A stretch of 64,000 nt of DNA from Polytrichum commune. Lineage: Eukaryota; Streptophyta; Polytrichopsida; Polytrichales; Polytrichaceae. Position 1 is the first letter of the stretch. Each line of letters opens with the position of its first letter. Positions 13,721 to 25,367 of the stretch are shown here, piece after piece. Location: positions 43,462,001 to 43,526,000 of the forward strand of contig OX485804.1 of NCBI GenBank assembly GCA_950295325.1, written 5' to 3'. The notes beneath the pieces were generated by a model. It did no database searches and had not been told where the DNA came from. It saw only the letters and a program-made list of their open reading frames with translations. Both the position numbers and the translations under genes were made by a program.

Positions 13721-14459
13721 AACGCACTAATGGCCAAAACAACATTACACATACCCATGTCACCCCCTAGAATACTAAACCCCATACCTAAGGAGAACCT
13801 CAAAAACTTCCATACGCAATTCTTTGAAACTAACTCAAACCAAATAAATGAACTTACACAACTCCTTGAGCACAATGATCACTTGATAGAGGACCAATGG
13901 CAAAACATATGTACCTCATTAGATGCCTTTATCTCCAACATCTTCACATTGGTCCTAGAAACATGTAGTGCCCCACCTATTTTGACTTTACGGAACATAA
14001 TTGCCAAACAAAGAGGCTACTTATCTAAGAAACCCCAAAAGAAATGAGAAAATCACCTCTCAACCTATCATCTTATCCGAAAACAACATACATTATAAAA
14101 AATAACCAAAACTGAAGAAACCACCCCATTATCACTCAAGAAATTTATAACCATAATCACAGTATTATACATGCGCCCCCTGACCCATCTCTCCCGTATG
14201 ACACATGGATAGAGGACTTAGCCAAAAGAGAAAAAAAAAACTAAAAAAAAAGCCCGAAAAATCACAACAAAATATTCTCTAAAACAAATTAAAAAAACTA
14301 TATCTAAATACCAACAACTTTATGACAAAATTCCAAGAAAATAAATAGAAAAATCTTTAAAAACAACGACACCCCTTTACTCGACTGCTTCTTAGACATA
14401 TTTGACAACATCCTTACAAACCCAAAAGAAATCGCACAAGAAATTCACGCTCAACAATC

Positions 14460-15735
14460 AATTAGCAATAGGCCAACTGTCCCAATATGTCACTACCAAC
14501 CTGATCACTTACAACGTTGCACATGTGGAGTCAGACAATATCCATGGCATGACCTAAATGGCTATACCTTAGAAAAAAGAGGTGAACCACTACCCTCCCT
14601 CCACACATACCTAGACCAAGAAACATATGACATATGCCTCCAACAACTTGCCAACAAAAAAACCCCCGGACCAGATCAAATTCCCAATGCCATACTAAAA
14701 AATATGCCGCCAAGATTCCACACACTCCTCTTCATGTTCTTTACCCATTGCTATAAACAAGAACAAATTCCTAAATCCTGGAAAACAAGCCTCACCGTAC
14801 TCTTGTACAAAAAAGGTAATCCATATCACCTGACCAATTACAGACCAATAGCACTTGCCAACACAATATACAAATTATTTACTAGTACACTTACGAGTAT
14901 CCTCTCGGCATATGGGGAAAGACATCAAATCCTACATGACAATCAAGAAGGTTTTAGAGCTAAGAGGTGCATATCATGACAAATACAAACCCTCATCTCG
15001 GATTTAGAAGATGCTAAATTCACAAGCCATGATATATACATATTATATATAGACTTCAAAAACGCCTTTGGTTCAATTAATCATGCCAGACTCCTTGCCG
15101 TCATGAAAAACCTTAGATTCCCGCAAGATGCCGTAACTCTAGTAAGTAATATTTATTCACAATCCACTACCACACTAGTAGGTGAATACTTTGGTAAAAC
15201 ACAACTAATCCCCATACAAAGAGGAACCATCCAAGGAGATACACTTAGTCCATATCTCTTTCTTATCTTTCTCGAAGTGCTCCTTAGATGGCTACAAGAG
15301 GGAAACAACAAATACTCCTTCAAAACCTTCAATACAAAAATAAGCTCAACAGCCTACGCAGATGACCTAGCACTTTTGACCAACAAACTAACATCCCTCC
15401 AACTTCAAGTGAACAAACTCAACCAATATTATGCATGGGCAGGAATGGACCTAGGAATACCAAAATGTGCAGTCACTGGTTGCCCCAACAAATCGAAACT
15501 AAACCCACTAACCTTTAAAACACAACTACGGGACACAAACAATAACTTCATAAACCAACCAATACCCATACTTAGCCAACACGAACCATATGTCTACCTC
15601 GGAATAAGCCTAGTCCCATCATTACAATGGAAAACGCAAACACACATAACAATGACCAAACTAATAAAACAATATAAATTATTAATCACATGCCCAGCCA
15701 CCATGAAGCAAAAAATACATATGGCGGACAAATAA
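14460..15735 (+). pseudogene. LINE reverse transcriptase domain, one internal stop
   Basis: Canonical non-LTR reverse transcriptase blocks lie mostly in one frame. They include KTPGPDQIPNAIL, a YRPIAL block, LYIDFKNAFGSI, the fingers-palm block RGTIQGDTLSPYLFLIF and the catalytic YADD (15355-15366). One TGA interrupts the frame at 14977-14979 between RCIS and QIQTLI. The frame is lost after 15735 and continues about 45 bases earlier in another frame (15690-15953). Both catalytic aspartates are present. Family: a LINE with RNase H, not the zf-RVT L1 type seen elsewhere in the window. Confidence 0.9.
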
Positions 15736-17062
15736 TACGAGCAGGTATCGCATATAGTTTTTACGCCGTCCCATACTCACTCCCAATCATTAAAAAACTT
15801 GATAGGAAAGTAACCACTCAACACAAAGCTATTTGCGGCCTACCAAAATGTATGTCGAATGCAATTACACAATTACCATACGACATGTTTGGCACAGAAG
15901 CATTCTCACTAAAAAAATGCATACATCACATACATAGGAGAACAACTCATTAACACCTTCAACAACAAAGGTAGACTAGGAAGGATATACAACGGATTAG
16001 TAAAACACATACTCGCCAACACATGGAGGGGCACAAAACCTTACGCGCATATCACACCACGATTGTATAAGATCACCAATCACAAGAACCTTATTCCTAC
16101 TTAAAACAAGTTGTGGAGTCCATCTCAGAAGCACAATAGACAAATTCCCCCTCCTCCCCACACCACTGGAAACAGAATGGATGAGGCAAGCAAGGAATAT
16201 ATCAATAATAACCCCCGCACTATCCTTAAAATATCTACACAAACTAATATTACACAACATAATTGAAATCAAACACAAAACACACCCCAACGGTACACAC
16301 CTAATGACAAATGATGAATTTAAACACTACTATAGCTCACCCACTAAAATAGAAAAACTTGCATTAAACCACGCCAAAAAACTCTTTTGTCAAACCTCAT
16401 GCCACAACCAATGCCCAAATATGTGCTTAACACACACCACACCAAACACCTTAAAAAATGAATATCACATACAAAACCATAGCATACACACAAGGCCGCA
16501 AGAACACAATACGCACCCTCTACCCCCACCACCCCTAGAATACCCAAAACCACCCCTACGCATCTTAAAGGACCCCATACATTTCCCAATATACACCATA
16601 CTTAATGACCGCCCAAGTACATACAAAGATAAATACAAAATCACAAAAAATTCACATCCTACCTATGCCAATGGTCATTCCCAGATGACGAAACTTACAA
16701 CAAATGGGTGCCCCGAAGAGATTTGTTTCCTTGAAACAACCAGAACACCATAAGCCATAATATCCTACTCTTAACACAATACTACACACGGAAACAACAC
16801 CAACACTTCACTACTATACTACGAACAAACTTTAATCAGGAACAAATGAGAGACACCCGATATATACCTCCACCACTAATCATACCTCTATGCCACATTC
16901 TCACCAAATGAATGCAACCCAGAAAACGATATTGCCTACACACAAAACACTATTCAATTTCAACACGGAGTATCCCACGTATACGATAACATGGGCCACC
17001 ACTTGATCACCATTCCCGAACAAAGACTAAAATGGCTATGGGAACTTGATATGGCCGTCAAG
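15736..17062 (+). pseudogene. LINE region downstream of RT, frameshifted
   Basis: Continuation of the LINE polyprotein in several frames. Open stretches at 15690-15953 and 16181-16753 include a CxxxCxxxC-like cluster followed by a Pro-rich stretch. The last recognisable reading, around 16940-17060, runs through a Pro-Glu-Gln-Arg-Leu-Lys-Trp segment. No RNase H motif is reached before the MITE at 17063. Confidence 0.6.
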
Positions 17063-17624
17063 CACGGGTAGATCACTTAGTGCATTTTAAAAACGACGTG
17101 CGGCATAATATAGAGAGGATTAAAATCATTTGAAATGAAAATTATAAAGGAATTCCAAATAATGAAGGGGCCATTAAATGTAGACAATCCCATTATAAGT
17201 AAGTTAGATGGACATAAAACGTGGGCCATTATTTTTTTGTAAAGTCAATATAGGGGTTGAAGATAAGGATCCTAGAAGGTATGTTTAGTATGTTTGCTAT
17301 GGTCTCCTATGTGTTTTCTTCATAACTATGTTTGCAATGGTATTATTGTTTGCACCCTTCTTTGTTTCCATGCTTTCCCTCAACACTCGTCAATTACGTT
17401 AGGAAGTAGATTAGCTTTTATTACTTAAAAGGAATATAAAGTACAAAAAATTGCAGTGACTTGGACAATATAAGTAATGGAAGGGTGCAAACAAATGGGC
17501 CATTTTTGAAATTTAAGTAATTATAGGGAAGTTTTAATTCAGCCCTTGAAGGTAAATAGCCCCAAAACAAAAAACCCCCAGCCGCACGTGGTGCATAAAA
17601 ATATCTTAGAGTGATCTACCCGTG
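17063..17624. mobile_element. CACGGG-family MITE, 562 bp, no TSD
   Basis: Starts CACGGGTAGATCACTTAGTG and ends AGAGTGATCTACCCGTG. The interior closely matches the 603-bp element at 62139-62741. Unlike most relatives, its flanks do not match (left CCGTCAAG, right GGAATGTG). Missing target duplication at the exact end of a truncated LINE suggests a rearrangement breakpoint. Confidence 0.85.
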
Positions 17625-18170
17625 GGAATGTGGCAGGTTAACACGTACGATGTCCTTCGTGAAATTGCAAGGAAAATGAGGATGTTGTTGCTCGCCTTGA
17701 ATGAAATCCTCAAGTCTATCCCACAATACGACGGCTAGCATAGAGGTTTTGTGTATCCCATGGCCGTGCGTAACGTGGTTGGTCCACACCAAGTCGTCTA
17801 TGGCAAATGCGCATGGAAGGGGATTTTGAATTTTTTCTCACAACGAAAAAAATTAGATCAGCCTGCTTTGCACGAAATGTTGCAGGAGCAAAATGAGCGA
17901 GTTCGTCATCTAACTTTGGAATGGATTCAAGATGAGAGCTGACAATATGTACTCTCGCCGTATGCATGACATTATTTGTGGAGGCCATCTCCATAGAGGC
18001 GACTGTGATGAGGGAAGAGACCTCAAAATCCTATGTCCTTGCAATGAAGGTGAAAGCAGCGATGAAGACTGCAACAGTTGCAAGATCCAGCTACCTCACA
18101 TGTCGCTAAACCCTGGCATTCTTGCAAGAACTAGTTCCAACAACAAGAACTGGGAAAAATAGTGCAAAGA
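17625..18170 (+). other. unrecognised coding-like fragment
   Basis: GC content is higher than in the surroundings, and broken open frames run through 17640-18170, including a Cys/Asp-rich piece near 18000-18110. I do not recognise a family. It could be a decayed gene or mobile-element fragment; no LINE signature continues here from 17062. Confidence 0.3.
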
Positions 18171-18299
18171 ACTGAAAATGAAACAGACAGAGTACAAATG
18201 ACGAACACATGTGCCGCATAGCACACGACATGCGAAGAACTATGTGCTCTAGCTTCGAGCGTCCCCAAACCCTAGATCCGGAAATATCAGAACTTTCAG

Positions 18300-18540
18300 A
18301 TCTGCAGGACAATATATGTTCTACAAAAATGTAGAACAACATTTATATAATAATCTATGTTGTACATGATATGTTGTAATTGGTATGTGGGACAATATAT
18401 GTAGTACACTACCCGTAGGACATGATTTGTAGGACAATATGTGTGGGACATGATATGTGGGACAAGATCTGTAGGACATGTTATGTGGTACATGATATGT
18501 AGGACAAGATCTATGGGACCGTGGGACAAGATCTCAAGGA
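18300..18540. repeat. degenerate short tandem array
   Basis: About 15 degenerate copies of a ~16-bp unit close to GTGGGACATGATATGT (variants GTAGGACAAGATCTGT and GTAGGACAATATATGT). The array is a minisatellite with no coding logic; the open frame on the - strand is a by-product of the repeat. Confidence 0.8.
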
Positions 18541-18689
18541 CTGCATGACTGCCTTCAACGCGGACGTCTATGGACGTGAAAGTTATTTGGATGAGGAAGT
18601 TTTTCGTTGCTGACGTATCTTTATGGGCAGCCCTGTCGCTGTCAGAGAGAATCCCTATAAGTTCGTGGGGGGGTACTTAACGTCGTCCT

Positions 18690-19117
18690 AAATGTGCCCA
18701 AAGCCACTTTCCCCATAAATTCCGGGGATCATATGAATATCTTATTCATCATCAAAGTGAATATTCTTGTGTTCATTATATAGTCGTGTAGATCCCCCAA
18801 TTAAGTTAATTTATGAGCTAAAAATGGTTGTCATATTTTGAACACGTACTATTCCAGTTTATTTTAAACACGTGTCTTTTTGGTATTAGTTCTTGGAACC
18901 ACATCAAGCCACATATCATTCAAATATAGGTGTTTGATTAAGATAAGTACCAACATCTAAAAAGACACGTACACTTCATATTATATCATCTAAGAATGAG
19001 GAATGATTGAGCCAAGGTTGTGAGCGAGATACACGTTGCTCTTTGTGCTTTCTTTTGCATGTTCCCTTTCTTTCAATTCATTCGAGAATAAAATCATGGG
19101 GGAGTTGGTGGTCATGG
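18690..19117. repeat. direct repeat flanking the SDR gene, copy 1
   Basis: Aligns with 20595-21058 in the same orientation, from GCCACTTTCCCCATAA through AACCACATCAAGCCACATAT to ATGGGGGAGTTGGTGGTCAT. Its first ~270 bp is a reverse-orientation copy of dispersed repeat R. The SDR gene lies between the two copies. Confidence 0.8.
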
Positions 19118-19291
19118 AGGCCACCAGTCCGACAATATCTTACCAATTCCAACCTCATCACAGAACTGCGATTCACTCTCAAGAATATGAGTACAAAAGA
19201 TTGAATAGGTCTAAATTACATATGTCACATATTATTGCTAAGGTAAAACATATCTTCTATAACCATATCTTTCCGTCTACCTAAGAGTTTC

Positions 19292-20074
19292 TCAGGTTGA
19301 AGGAGCACGACCACCATTAGCACGAATAACCTGAGCATTCAACCACTCTCCCTCGTCACTAACAACAAAAAGAACAACTCTAGCAATATCTTCGGGCTCT
19401 CCCAACCGCTCGAGCGGGGTCATCTTCTTAGTACTCTCGATGTCAGCCTCCGTTTTCCCCTTCAGATAAAATTCTGTGGCGACAGGGCCCGGAGCCACAC
19501 AATTGCATGTAATCCTCTTCCCTTTCAACTCCTTAGCCAAAATCTTCGTAAAAGTCTCCACGGCAGCTTTACTTGCAGCGTAAACAGCATACCCTGGCAA
19601 AAATGTAGCACAAACTGTCGTCGTAATGTTAACAATACGGCCACCTCCTCCACTCTGTACACGGTTCGCAGCTTCCCTGGAAACAAGAAACGCTCCTTTC
19701 GTGTTAATGTTGAAGATTTTCTCCCACTCTGCCTCCGAGGTGTTCACAAGGTTAGGTAAATGGCTCAAAAGCGTTCCAGCGGAGTTCACCACGATGTGGA
19801 TCGTTCCGAATGCTTCATTTGCCTTATCAAAGAGTGCTTTCACTGCGGCTTCACTGCTTACGTCTCCTCGCACAGCTATGGCATTTCCTTCTCCCCCTGT
19901 TTCCTTCGTAATTAGGTCAACAGCTTCTTCCGCGGCTTTCTCATTGCTTGAGTAGTTCACCACAACTTTTGCTCCTTGCTTCGCTAATGCCAGAGAAATT
20001 GCTCGCCCAATCCCTTGAGAGCCTCCTGTGACGATCGCCGTCTTGCCCGCCAAATTCAAAATAGGGCTTGCCAT
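19292..20074 (-). CDS. short-chain dehydrogenase/reductase (SDR), 260 aa
   Basis: Intronless classical SDR, a cytosolic NADP(H)-linked carbonyl or aldehyde reductase by family. It carries the Rossmann glycine motif TGGSQGIG (residues 16-23), Asp-Val after beta-4 (71-72), NSAG (97-100), structural Asn124, and YAASK with catalytic Tyr165 and Lys169. The catalytic Ser, expected 13 residues before Tyr, is Thr152 here. Asn40-Tyr41-Ser42 after beta-2 fits an NADP preference. It most resembles plant 'NADPH-dependent aldehyde reductase-like' proteins. I chose Met28 of the open frame (codon 20072-20074): the longer frame begins with TTG, and 260 aa starting just before the LAGKTAIVTGG strand is the family norm. 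Part of the 27-codon upstream stretch is repeated further upstream, as expected of a 5' leader. Substrate unknown. Confidence 0.9.
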   Translation of the reverse strand: MASPILNLAGKTAIVTGGSQGIGRAISLALAKQGAKVVVNYSSNEKAAEEAVDLITKETGGEGNAIAVRGDVSSEAAVKALFDKANEAFGTIHIVVNSAGTLLSHLPNLVNTSEAEWEKIFNINTKGAFLVSREAANRVQSGGGGRIVNITTTVCATFLPGYAVYAASKAAVETFTKILAKELKGKRITCNCVAPGPVATEFYLKGKTEADIESTKKMTPLERLGEPEDIARVVLFVVSDEGEWLNAQVIRANGGRAPST

Positions 20075-20093
20075 TCTACACGCCTTACTAACC

Positions 20094-20309
20094 TTCAACA
20101 AAAATTCCACAAATGCAGAGTCCAAATGATGCAATGACAATCGATCTCTATTCAATCAAATGGATGCAAAGCTCTGGTAGCTTGGAGTTGCAAAAGACGA
20201 AAAACAAAGCAATCTTGTACCACGCCAATTGATTTATTCCCTTCATCAAATTCTTCAAAAACAGAGTCCAAATGCAGCGCTAAACGATCGTTGTTCAATC
20301 AAATGTGAA
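20094..20309 (-). promoter_or_regulatory. SDR 5' leader/promoter with a duplicated ~60-bp block
   Basis: The block ending CAGAGTCCAAATG..TTCAATCAAATG occurs at about 20094-20167 and again at 20250-20309. It lies immediately upstream of the SDR start (transcription on -). The duplication covers the sequence that would be the N-terminal extension if a non-ATG start were used, which argues that it is untranslated. No clear TATA box is assigned. Confidence 0.5.
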
Positions 20310-20594
20310 TATTCGAGCAACGATTGGAACTGCGGAGGATGAGAAACAAGTGAAAATCTGAGTTGTAGAGGAGAGAATTTTTTATCCGATTCATAGCCAA
20401 AGACAACATGGAGAAGAAGGTACTCTCTCACGCCTAGCTACAACGAAGAAACTACAATTGAAGTTTCCCTATGCAGTCATGCACATGGCCCAGAAGTCTT
20501 TATGGAATCACATCTTTGAGACTCCCAACGATACAAGGTCTTTTGTTTATGACTTTATGGTTGGACCGGTTTGGAATCAAAGGACGTATGAGGC

Positions 20595-21058
20595 CTAAGT
20601 GTGCCCGAAGCCACTTTCCCCATAATTTTTAGAGCTCATATGTATATCTTATTCATCATCCAAGTGAAGATTCTTGTGTTAATTATATGGTCATACAAAT
20701 CCTCCAATCAGGTTCATTAGTGAGCCTAGAATGGTCATCGTATTTTGAGCACATACTAGTCTAGTTTTATTTTCACACTTTTTTTTTTTTTTTTTTTTTT
20801 TGTTGTTGTTGTTGTTGTATTAGTTCTTGGAACCACATCAAGCCACATATCATTCAAATATAGGTCTTTGATGAAGATAAGTACCAACATCTAAAAATAT
20901 ATGTACACTTAATATTATATCATCTAAGAATGAGGAATGATTAAGCCAAGGTTGTGAGCGAGGTACATGTTGCTCTTTGCGCTTTCTTTTGCATGTTCCT
21001 TTTCTTTCAATTCATTCGACAATAAACACATGGGGGAGTTGGTGGTCATTGAGGCTTT
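20595..21058. repeat. direct repeat flanking the SDR gene, copy 2
   Basis: Second copy of the 18690-19117 repeat. Relative to copy 1 it has gained a long poly-T run followed by (GTT)6 at about 20780-20820. Together the copies bracket ~1.5 kb containing the SDR gene and its promoter. Confidence 0.8.
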
Positions 21059-21980
21059 GAGTTTGTCAATGATCTGTTGTGGTTCAATTCTAAGTTTTTG
21101 ATATAGTGTCTTCCTCCTAACCTCCTACCTAAGCTTGACTTGTATAAACGGGTGCTCGTGTAGTGTAATTTTTTTGCTTTCACTAAAATCGTTGCCATTT
21201 GAATATGTGTATATTGATATTAAGAAGAATTGTATCAATTGGAATAAAGAGAAATTATGATATGAACAAAAATGTTCACACTACACAAGGGATATGACTT
21301 AAAACAAATTACCTAGAATAGTGCAATCAAAGATATGATGCATTTTATTATTTATACCAACAATTTTGAATTTTTTTTAAAGGTAACATATGATGGATAA
21401 AATACGGTGTATTGGAGTACAACTAATATAAGGTCCTCTATAACATGTCCAATTTTTATTATAACATATCCTATACAACAACAACAACAACAACAATTTC
21501 GAATGTTTGTATTCTATGTTCACCAACCACCATCATTATGTAGTTTTGTGATCTAGTGTGCATCATAGTGTTGGTTATTATTGTCCAAAATCAATGCATT
21601 AATCCAATATATACTTAAATTATAGTTTGAAGTAAAATAGGGTATGCATAGTGGCAATGGAGGCATGGCCAAAATGTTACACCGTAGTCATTCTCAGCCT
21701 CATTTTTTGTGTGCATGGGATTTGTTGCGTTCTTTTTGCAAACAAACATTCTTACCATTGGAATTTGAGTAAGTCATAGTTTTGACACTCAAATTGTTAG
21801 AAACATCTATGTCTTTAATCTTTAGATTTCACTTTCCTCATTTACTTTAAATTTTTAGAATAAATCAAAGGGCTAACAAAATATGACCCTTCATCGGCAC
21901 AACTTGTAAGTAATTATATGGACCTTTAAAACATCATGAATTAGATAATTAGGTAATTGATTAGTATGTTTAAATTGTTT
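21059..21980. other. intergenic, no gene recognised
   Basis: AT-rich. An (ACA)n microsatellite lies at about 21476-21496. Nothing else supportable. Confidence 0.5.
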
Positions 21981-22629
21981 GAGCCATCAAAATACTCCCT
22001 TGAACAATACCCCTTAGTTGCACGTGATATACAACCCTCTCCAAGGAGCCCCCCCCCCCGCCCCGGTGACGCTAAAACAATATTTTATGAGGAGTTTGGC
22101 TTATCATGATTGTAATCATGTACATTGTTTTATAACCGTTTGACGCATGAGGGGGCAATTCAAGATTGGGAAAGATGATACCTTCCACAAGACGTAACCC
22201 TCTCATTCCCATACTCTCAATCTAGGGTGTTGATCTTCACAATCAAAAAGTCCAAAGAAAAGGACTCCGAATTGGTTATGTCTAGTAACCCCTCTAAGCC
22301 CTCTTGAGCCTTGAAGGGTTACCTTGTCTACACTTACATACTTTGTTGCTCTTTGTGATTCTTTTGTCATAAAAATAGTTACCCAATGGACCTTTATCAA
22401 GTCTGAGACTGGGTCCATTGTGGTGAGTGTCGAGTGAAATATTATAAAGTATAACCTATGTACTAGAATGCATCAAAACCCCAGTACATTGAATATTATT
22501 GTAATTAGTGTATTTTATGTCATTGTGGTAACTTCTCTAATGACGCCTTTTATGAATAAGTTAACAAATATTTTCTCCCAACTTACATTTAGTTCCTTCA
22601 AATGCCAATTATTGAAATGAAGTTTGGTA

Positions 22630-22822
22630 TTGATGTGAGATGACCTTAAACTACCGGATGATGGTGGAGAGATACCCAAATCTCAAGGAAGAGGTTGGCG
22701 GTTCGAATCCCGGCTGTGAAATCTCCTCTCTACTTGACGGAAAACTTGCTAGGTGGTCAACTGCCTCCTGTGCTTTGGCGTTGGCATGTCGGCCTTCTGT
22801 CTCAAAAAAAAAAAAAAAAAAA
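22630..22822 (+). mobile_element. tRNA-derived SINE with LINE-type tail
   Basis: Contains a textbook pol III B box, GGTTCGAATCC (22700-22710), about 30-40 bp after an A-box-like region. The last ~31 bp (22773-22803, TTTGGCGTTGGC..CGGCCTTCTGTCTC) matches the 3' end of the two L1-type LINE copies in this window. A 19-A tail follows. Short target duplication TGGTA (22625-22629 and 22823-22827). The matching place in the right arm (near 63215-63225) lacks it. ~190 bp, non-coding. Confidence 0.9.
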
Positions 22823-23111
22823 TGGTACATTCTGCATCCTAACATTTACGTGATGAGAAATTGTCATGGATGATTGGAATTTGGATGAAAAATTGCTTAG
22901 TTCCAACTATATAAATCTTTAATGCCCAGAATTTTTTTTACAAGGAATGACAAATAATGTTACATTTACAATCAGTGTTGGTGACACTACATGTGTGGTT
23001 TACAATTAGTATTGAGCAAGGCAAATCGAATTGGTGACAGTAAATTCAATATCTAGTATAGTAAGGCAAGCACGCCACATGCGACATAATCAAGTAACTA
23101 TGTAGACTGGA

Positions 23112-23259
23112 CATAAAATTGTTCCGTGAGAGTGACAATATTCCACATAGTATTCCCAAATATTCTCCACATTCAGTCAGAATGTGGGGAATTCCTAGGA
23201 ATATTACGTGGAATAATGTTAGTCCCAAAAACATTGATATAGATCTGAATAATGTTATG
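23112..23259. mobile_element. foldback MITE, family F (copy 3, shared by both arms)
   Basis: Palindromic, with GATCTGAATAATGTTATG at its right end and a degenerate left arm (CATAAAATTGTTCC). The central hairpin is CCACATTC..GAATGTGG. The right arm has the equivalent copy at 62778-62944, so this insertion predates the duplication. Confidence 0.8.
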
Positions 23260-23629
23260 GATGGAGTGAACAAGTGAACCTAGATGTGGAGGTTTCAAAG
23301 CACCTCAAGAAGCTATGATTAGTCTGGACCACAGATGTTGCCTACAAATGATATGTAGTTTGATTTGGTCACTCTAAATGAATTGATTCCTAATCTAAAT
23401 TATACATCTTCGATTGTGTGAGCAACATAAGTGCAATTCATTCTCAAGCTTCTGCTTCCAAATGAAACAAAACCAAACAGAATGAATGAATAAATAAATA
23501 AATAAATAAATATTATTATTATTAAAATATCAGCTTCAAGATACATAGATCAGTAATTGTATGATGCGCTGCAATTGCCTATGATGTAAGCAAGCCTAAA
23601 CAGGTCTCCAACAGTGCATTCGTCATGTA

Positions 23630-23890
23630 TAATTGATCGGTGTGTGGTTAGATGTGGATCTAAGAATGGATACCGGAAAGATGAGTATTTAAAAGATGCT
23701 CAAAATATGTCAACCATTCTAGAATCAATAGTCAACACTACCATTGGGAGGACCTATATGACCATCTATGAAAAAAGAGAATCTTAACGTGGATAACAAT
23801 GAATAAAGATATTCATGTCATCTCCAAAAATCATCAAGGAAATGGCAATGGCCTTGGTTTGGATTTTCTAATCATAAACAGGGAGAAATG
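23630..23890 (+). repeat. dispersed repeat family R, in left arm
   Basis: Contains GGTGTGTGGTTAGATGTGGA, then ACCATTCTAGAATCAATAGT and the 'aataaagatattcatgtca' block. Counterpart in the right arm at about 61610-61800, reverse orientation. Non-coding. Confidence 0.6.
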
Positions 23891-24336
23891 TCACTGTCCT
23901 ATTCAAGCCCACTCGCCATTACATTGTTTATGGTATTTAGTGTTACTTACTGTTTGAAAGCAAGGCTATAACTTCTCGCTATAGATTTCATTTGTTACCA
24001 ACAAAGATTAAATAGGCAATATGAACTTTATGCAACATAAATGACTTTACTTGGTAGAAAGTTGCATTCTTAGCAAAATGCTATAGCACTGTATAACTCC
24101 GAATTGTAAGTGACACTAAATACCATAAATGGTGTAGTTGGGCATTGCATCCAAGTGATTCTTTGTCAATATCCAATGACATATCAATACATATAGGAAG
24201 GAACACTTGCATGCATATTACGCAACATTGGCGACCTGCTGAAACTTAAGGAAAGACGCCTATCAACCAATTCACACATAAGAGAAACAACATCTTGTAA
24301 ATCCTTGAGTTATAGCAAGTAAGGTAGACGAGTGTG

Positions 24337-24762
24337 AGGGTGAGTTTACATGTAGGGGACTCACCCACTAGATTCTAGATAATACGGGGTTGGACGTGAT
24401 CGATCTCATGCATATAAGCACAAAGCCGCCAACCACCATTCCGGTGGCATAGTAGAATGTGAGGGGTTGTGGACATGGGCCAATACACTTCCATGCCCCC
24501 ACTAAAGCACTTTTTGACCTACAAGTGTTGGTCACCGAAGGATTGAAGACCAATTTTAGGAGGAGGAGGGGGTTAGTAGGTGGGCCCAAATTTGACAAGA
24601 TGAGAGTAGTTAGTTGCGACATATGAACCCTACCCCAACAAATCTCACATACATTTTGTGCACATTTCATCTACAATATGGTGGACCCCCACCAACTTAC
24701 GTTTGTCTTGATTGCCACTTGAATATAGCGGGTGTGCAACTTACATGGAAACTCACCCTTAT
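24337..24762. mobile_element. TIR element, family G (left-arm copy)
   Basis: Ends AGGGTGAGTTTACATGTAGG and ACTTACATGGAAACTCACCCT are inverted repeats. ~425 bp without coding potential. The right arm has the same element at 60680-61098, so it was there before the duplication. Termini resemble the 129-bp element at 11264. Confidence 0.7.
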
Positions 24763-24879
24763 TGGGCTACAACTTTTTTTTTTATCTTTGCACCCACTTC
24801 TTGTAGGATGTAAAACACACATATAGTACAAGATGAATAGCAAGTCAAAATCATGCCCATAGTCATTTGCCTCATGAAA

Positions 24880-25110
24880 TTTGGAGCTCATATGAATATC
24901 TTATTCATCATCAAGGTGAGGATTCTCGAGCTCATCAAATAATCTTATATTCATGTCGAATTATGTTAACTATTGAGCCTAGAATGGTTAGCATATTTTG
25001 AAGACGTAGTCCAATCTCTTTTGAATTTAAACACGTGTCTTTTTGATGTCCGTTTTTAAATTCACACCTAACCACATACCACTCACATATAGGTGTCCAG
25101 ATTATTGCTA
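24880..25110 (-). repeat. dispersed repeat family R, reverse copy in left arm
   Basis: Shares ATGAATATCTTATTCATCATC, ACACGTGTCTTTTTG and CACATATAGGTGTC with the repeats flanking the SDR gene. Right-arm counterpart at about 60360-60570. Confidence 0.65.
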
Positions 25111-25367
25111 ATGTTGGATTTAGGAACATCCACGGTATGTGAACAGAGCCCACGAAAACCGTCAGAAACCCATACACAAATGAGATTCATTTGCGAGAGA
25201 TTTCCCTGTCCTTGTATTTTTTAGTACAGGTCAGAAATCAATACCTACACATCATCGAAAATTACAAAAGAACTTTCTGGTATTATGAGACTTCGGCATG
25301 CACCTGTTCTGTTCAACTGGGTTCGGCTGCATACTTAACTTAGTATACTCGGAGGCTGGCCCCGAAG

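Larger units (their letters stand above)
12050..17062 (+). mobile_element. degenerate LINE, 3'-truncated by a MITE
   Basis: A ~5-kb non-LTR retrotransposon body on +, marked by a strong shortage of G on the coding strand (A and C rich). In order it encodes an unassigned N-terminal part, an apurinic-type endonuclease (~12950-13720) and a reverse transcriptase (~14460-15735). A Cys/His-containing region follows (~16300-16440). It is broken by stops and frameshifts. The expected RNase H end is absent: recognisable LINE protein stops at 17062, exactly where a MITE starts. Poly(A) tail and target duplication are therefore not present. It appears to be the same lineage as the RNase H-bearing fragment at 45590-47790, judged by composition and domain order. 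Confidence 0.85.

Noticed and set aside
18296-18529. Cys/His/Tyr-rich 77-aa frame on -
   Set aside because: Translation of the 16-bp tandem array.
19292-20155. 287-aa version of the SDR protein
   Set aside because: Would have to begin with TTG; the family start and the first ATG coincide at 20074.
22700-22710. Possible tRNA gene
   Set aside because: Only a B box is tRNA-like; no acceptor or anticodon arms can be formed, and the LINE tail plus poly(A) make it a SINE.
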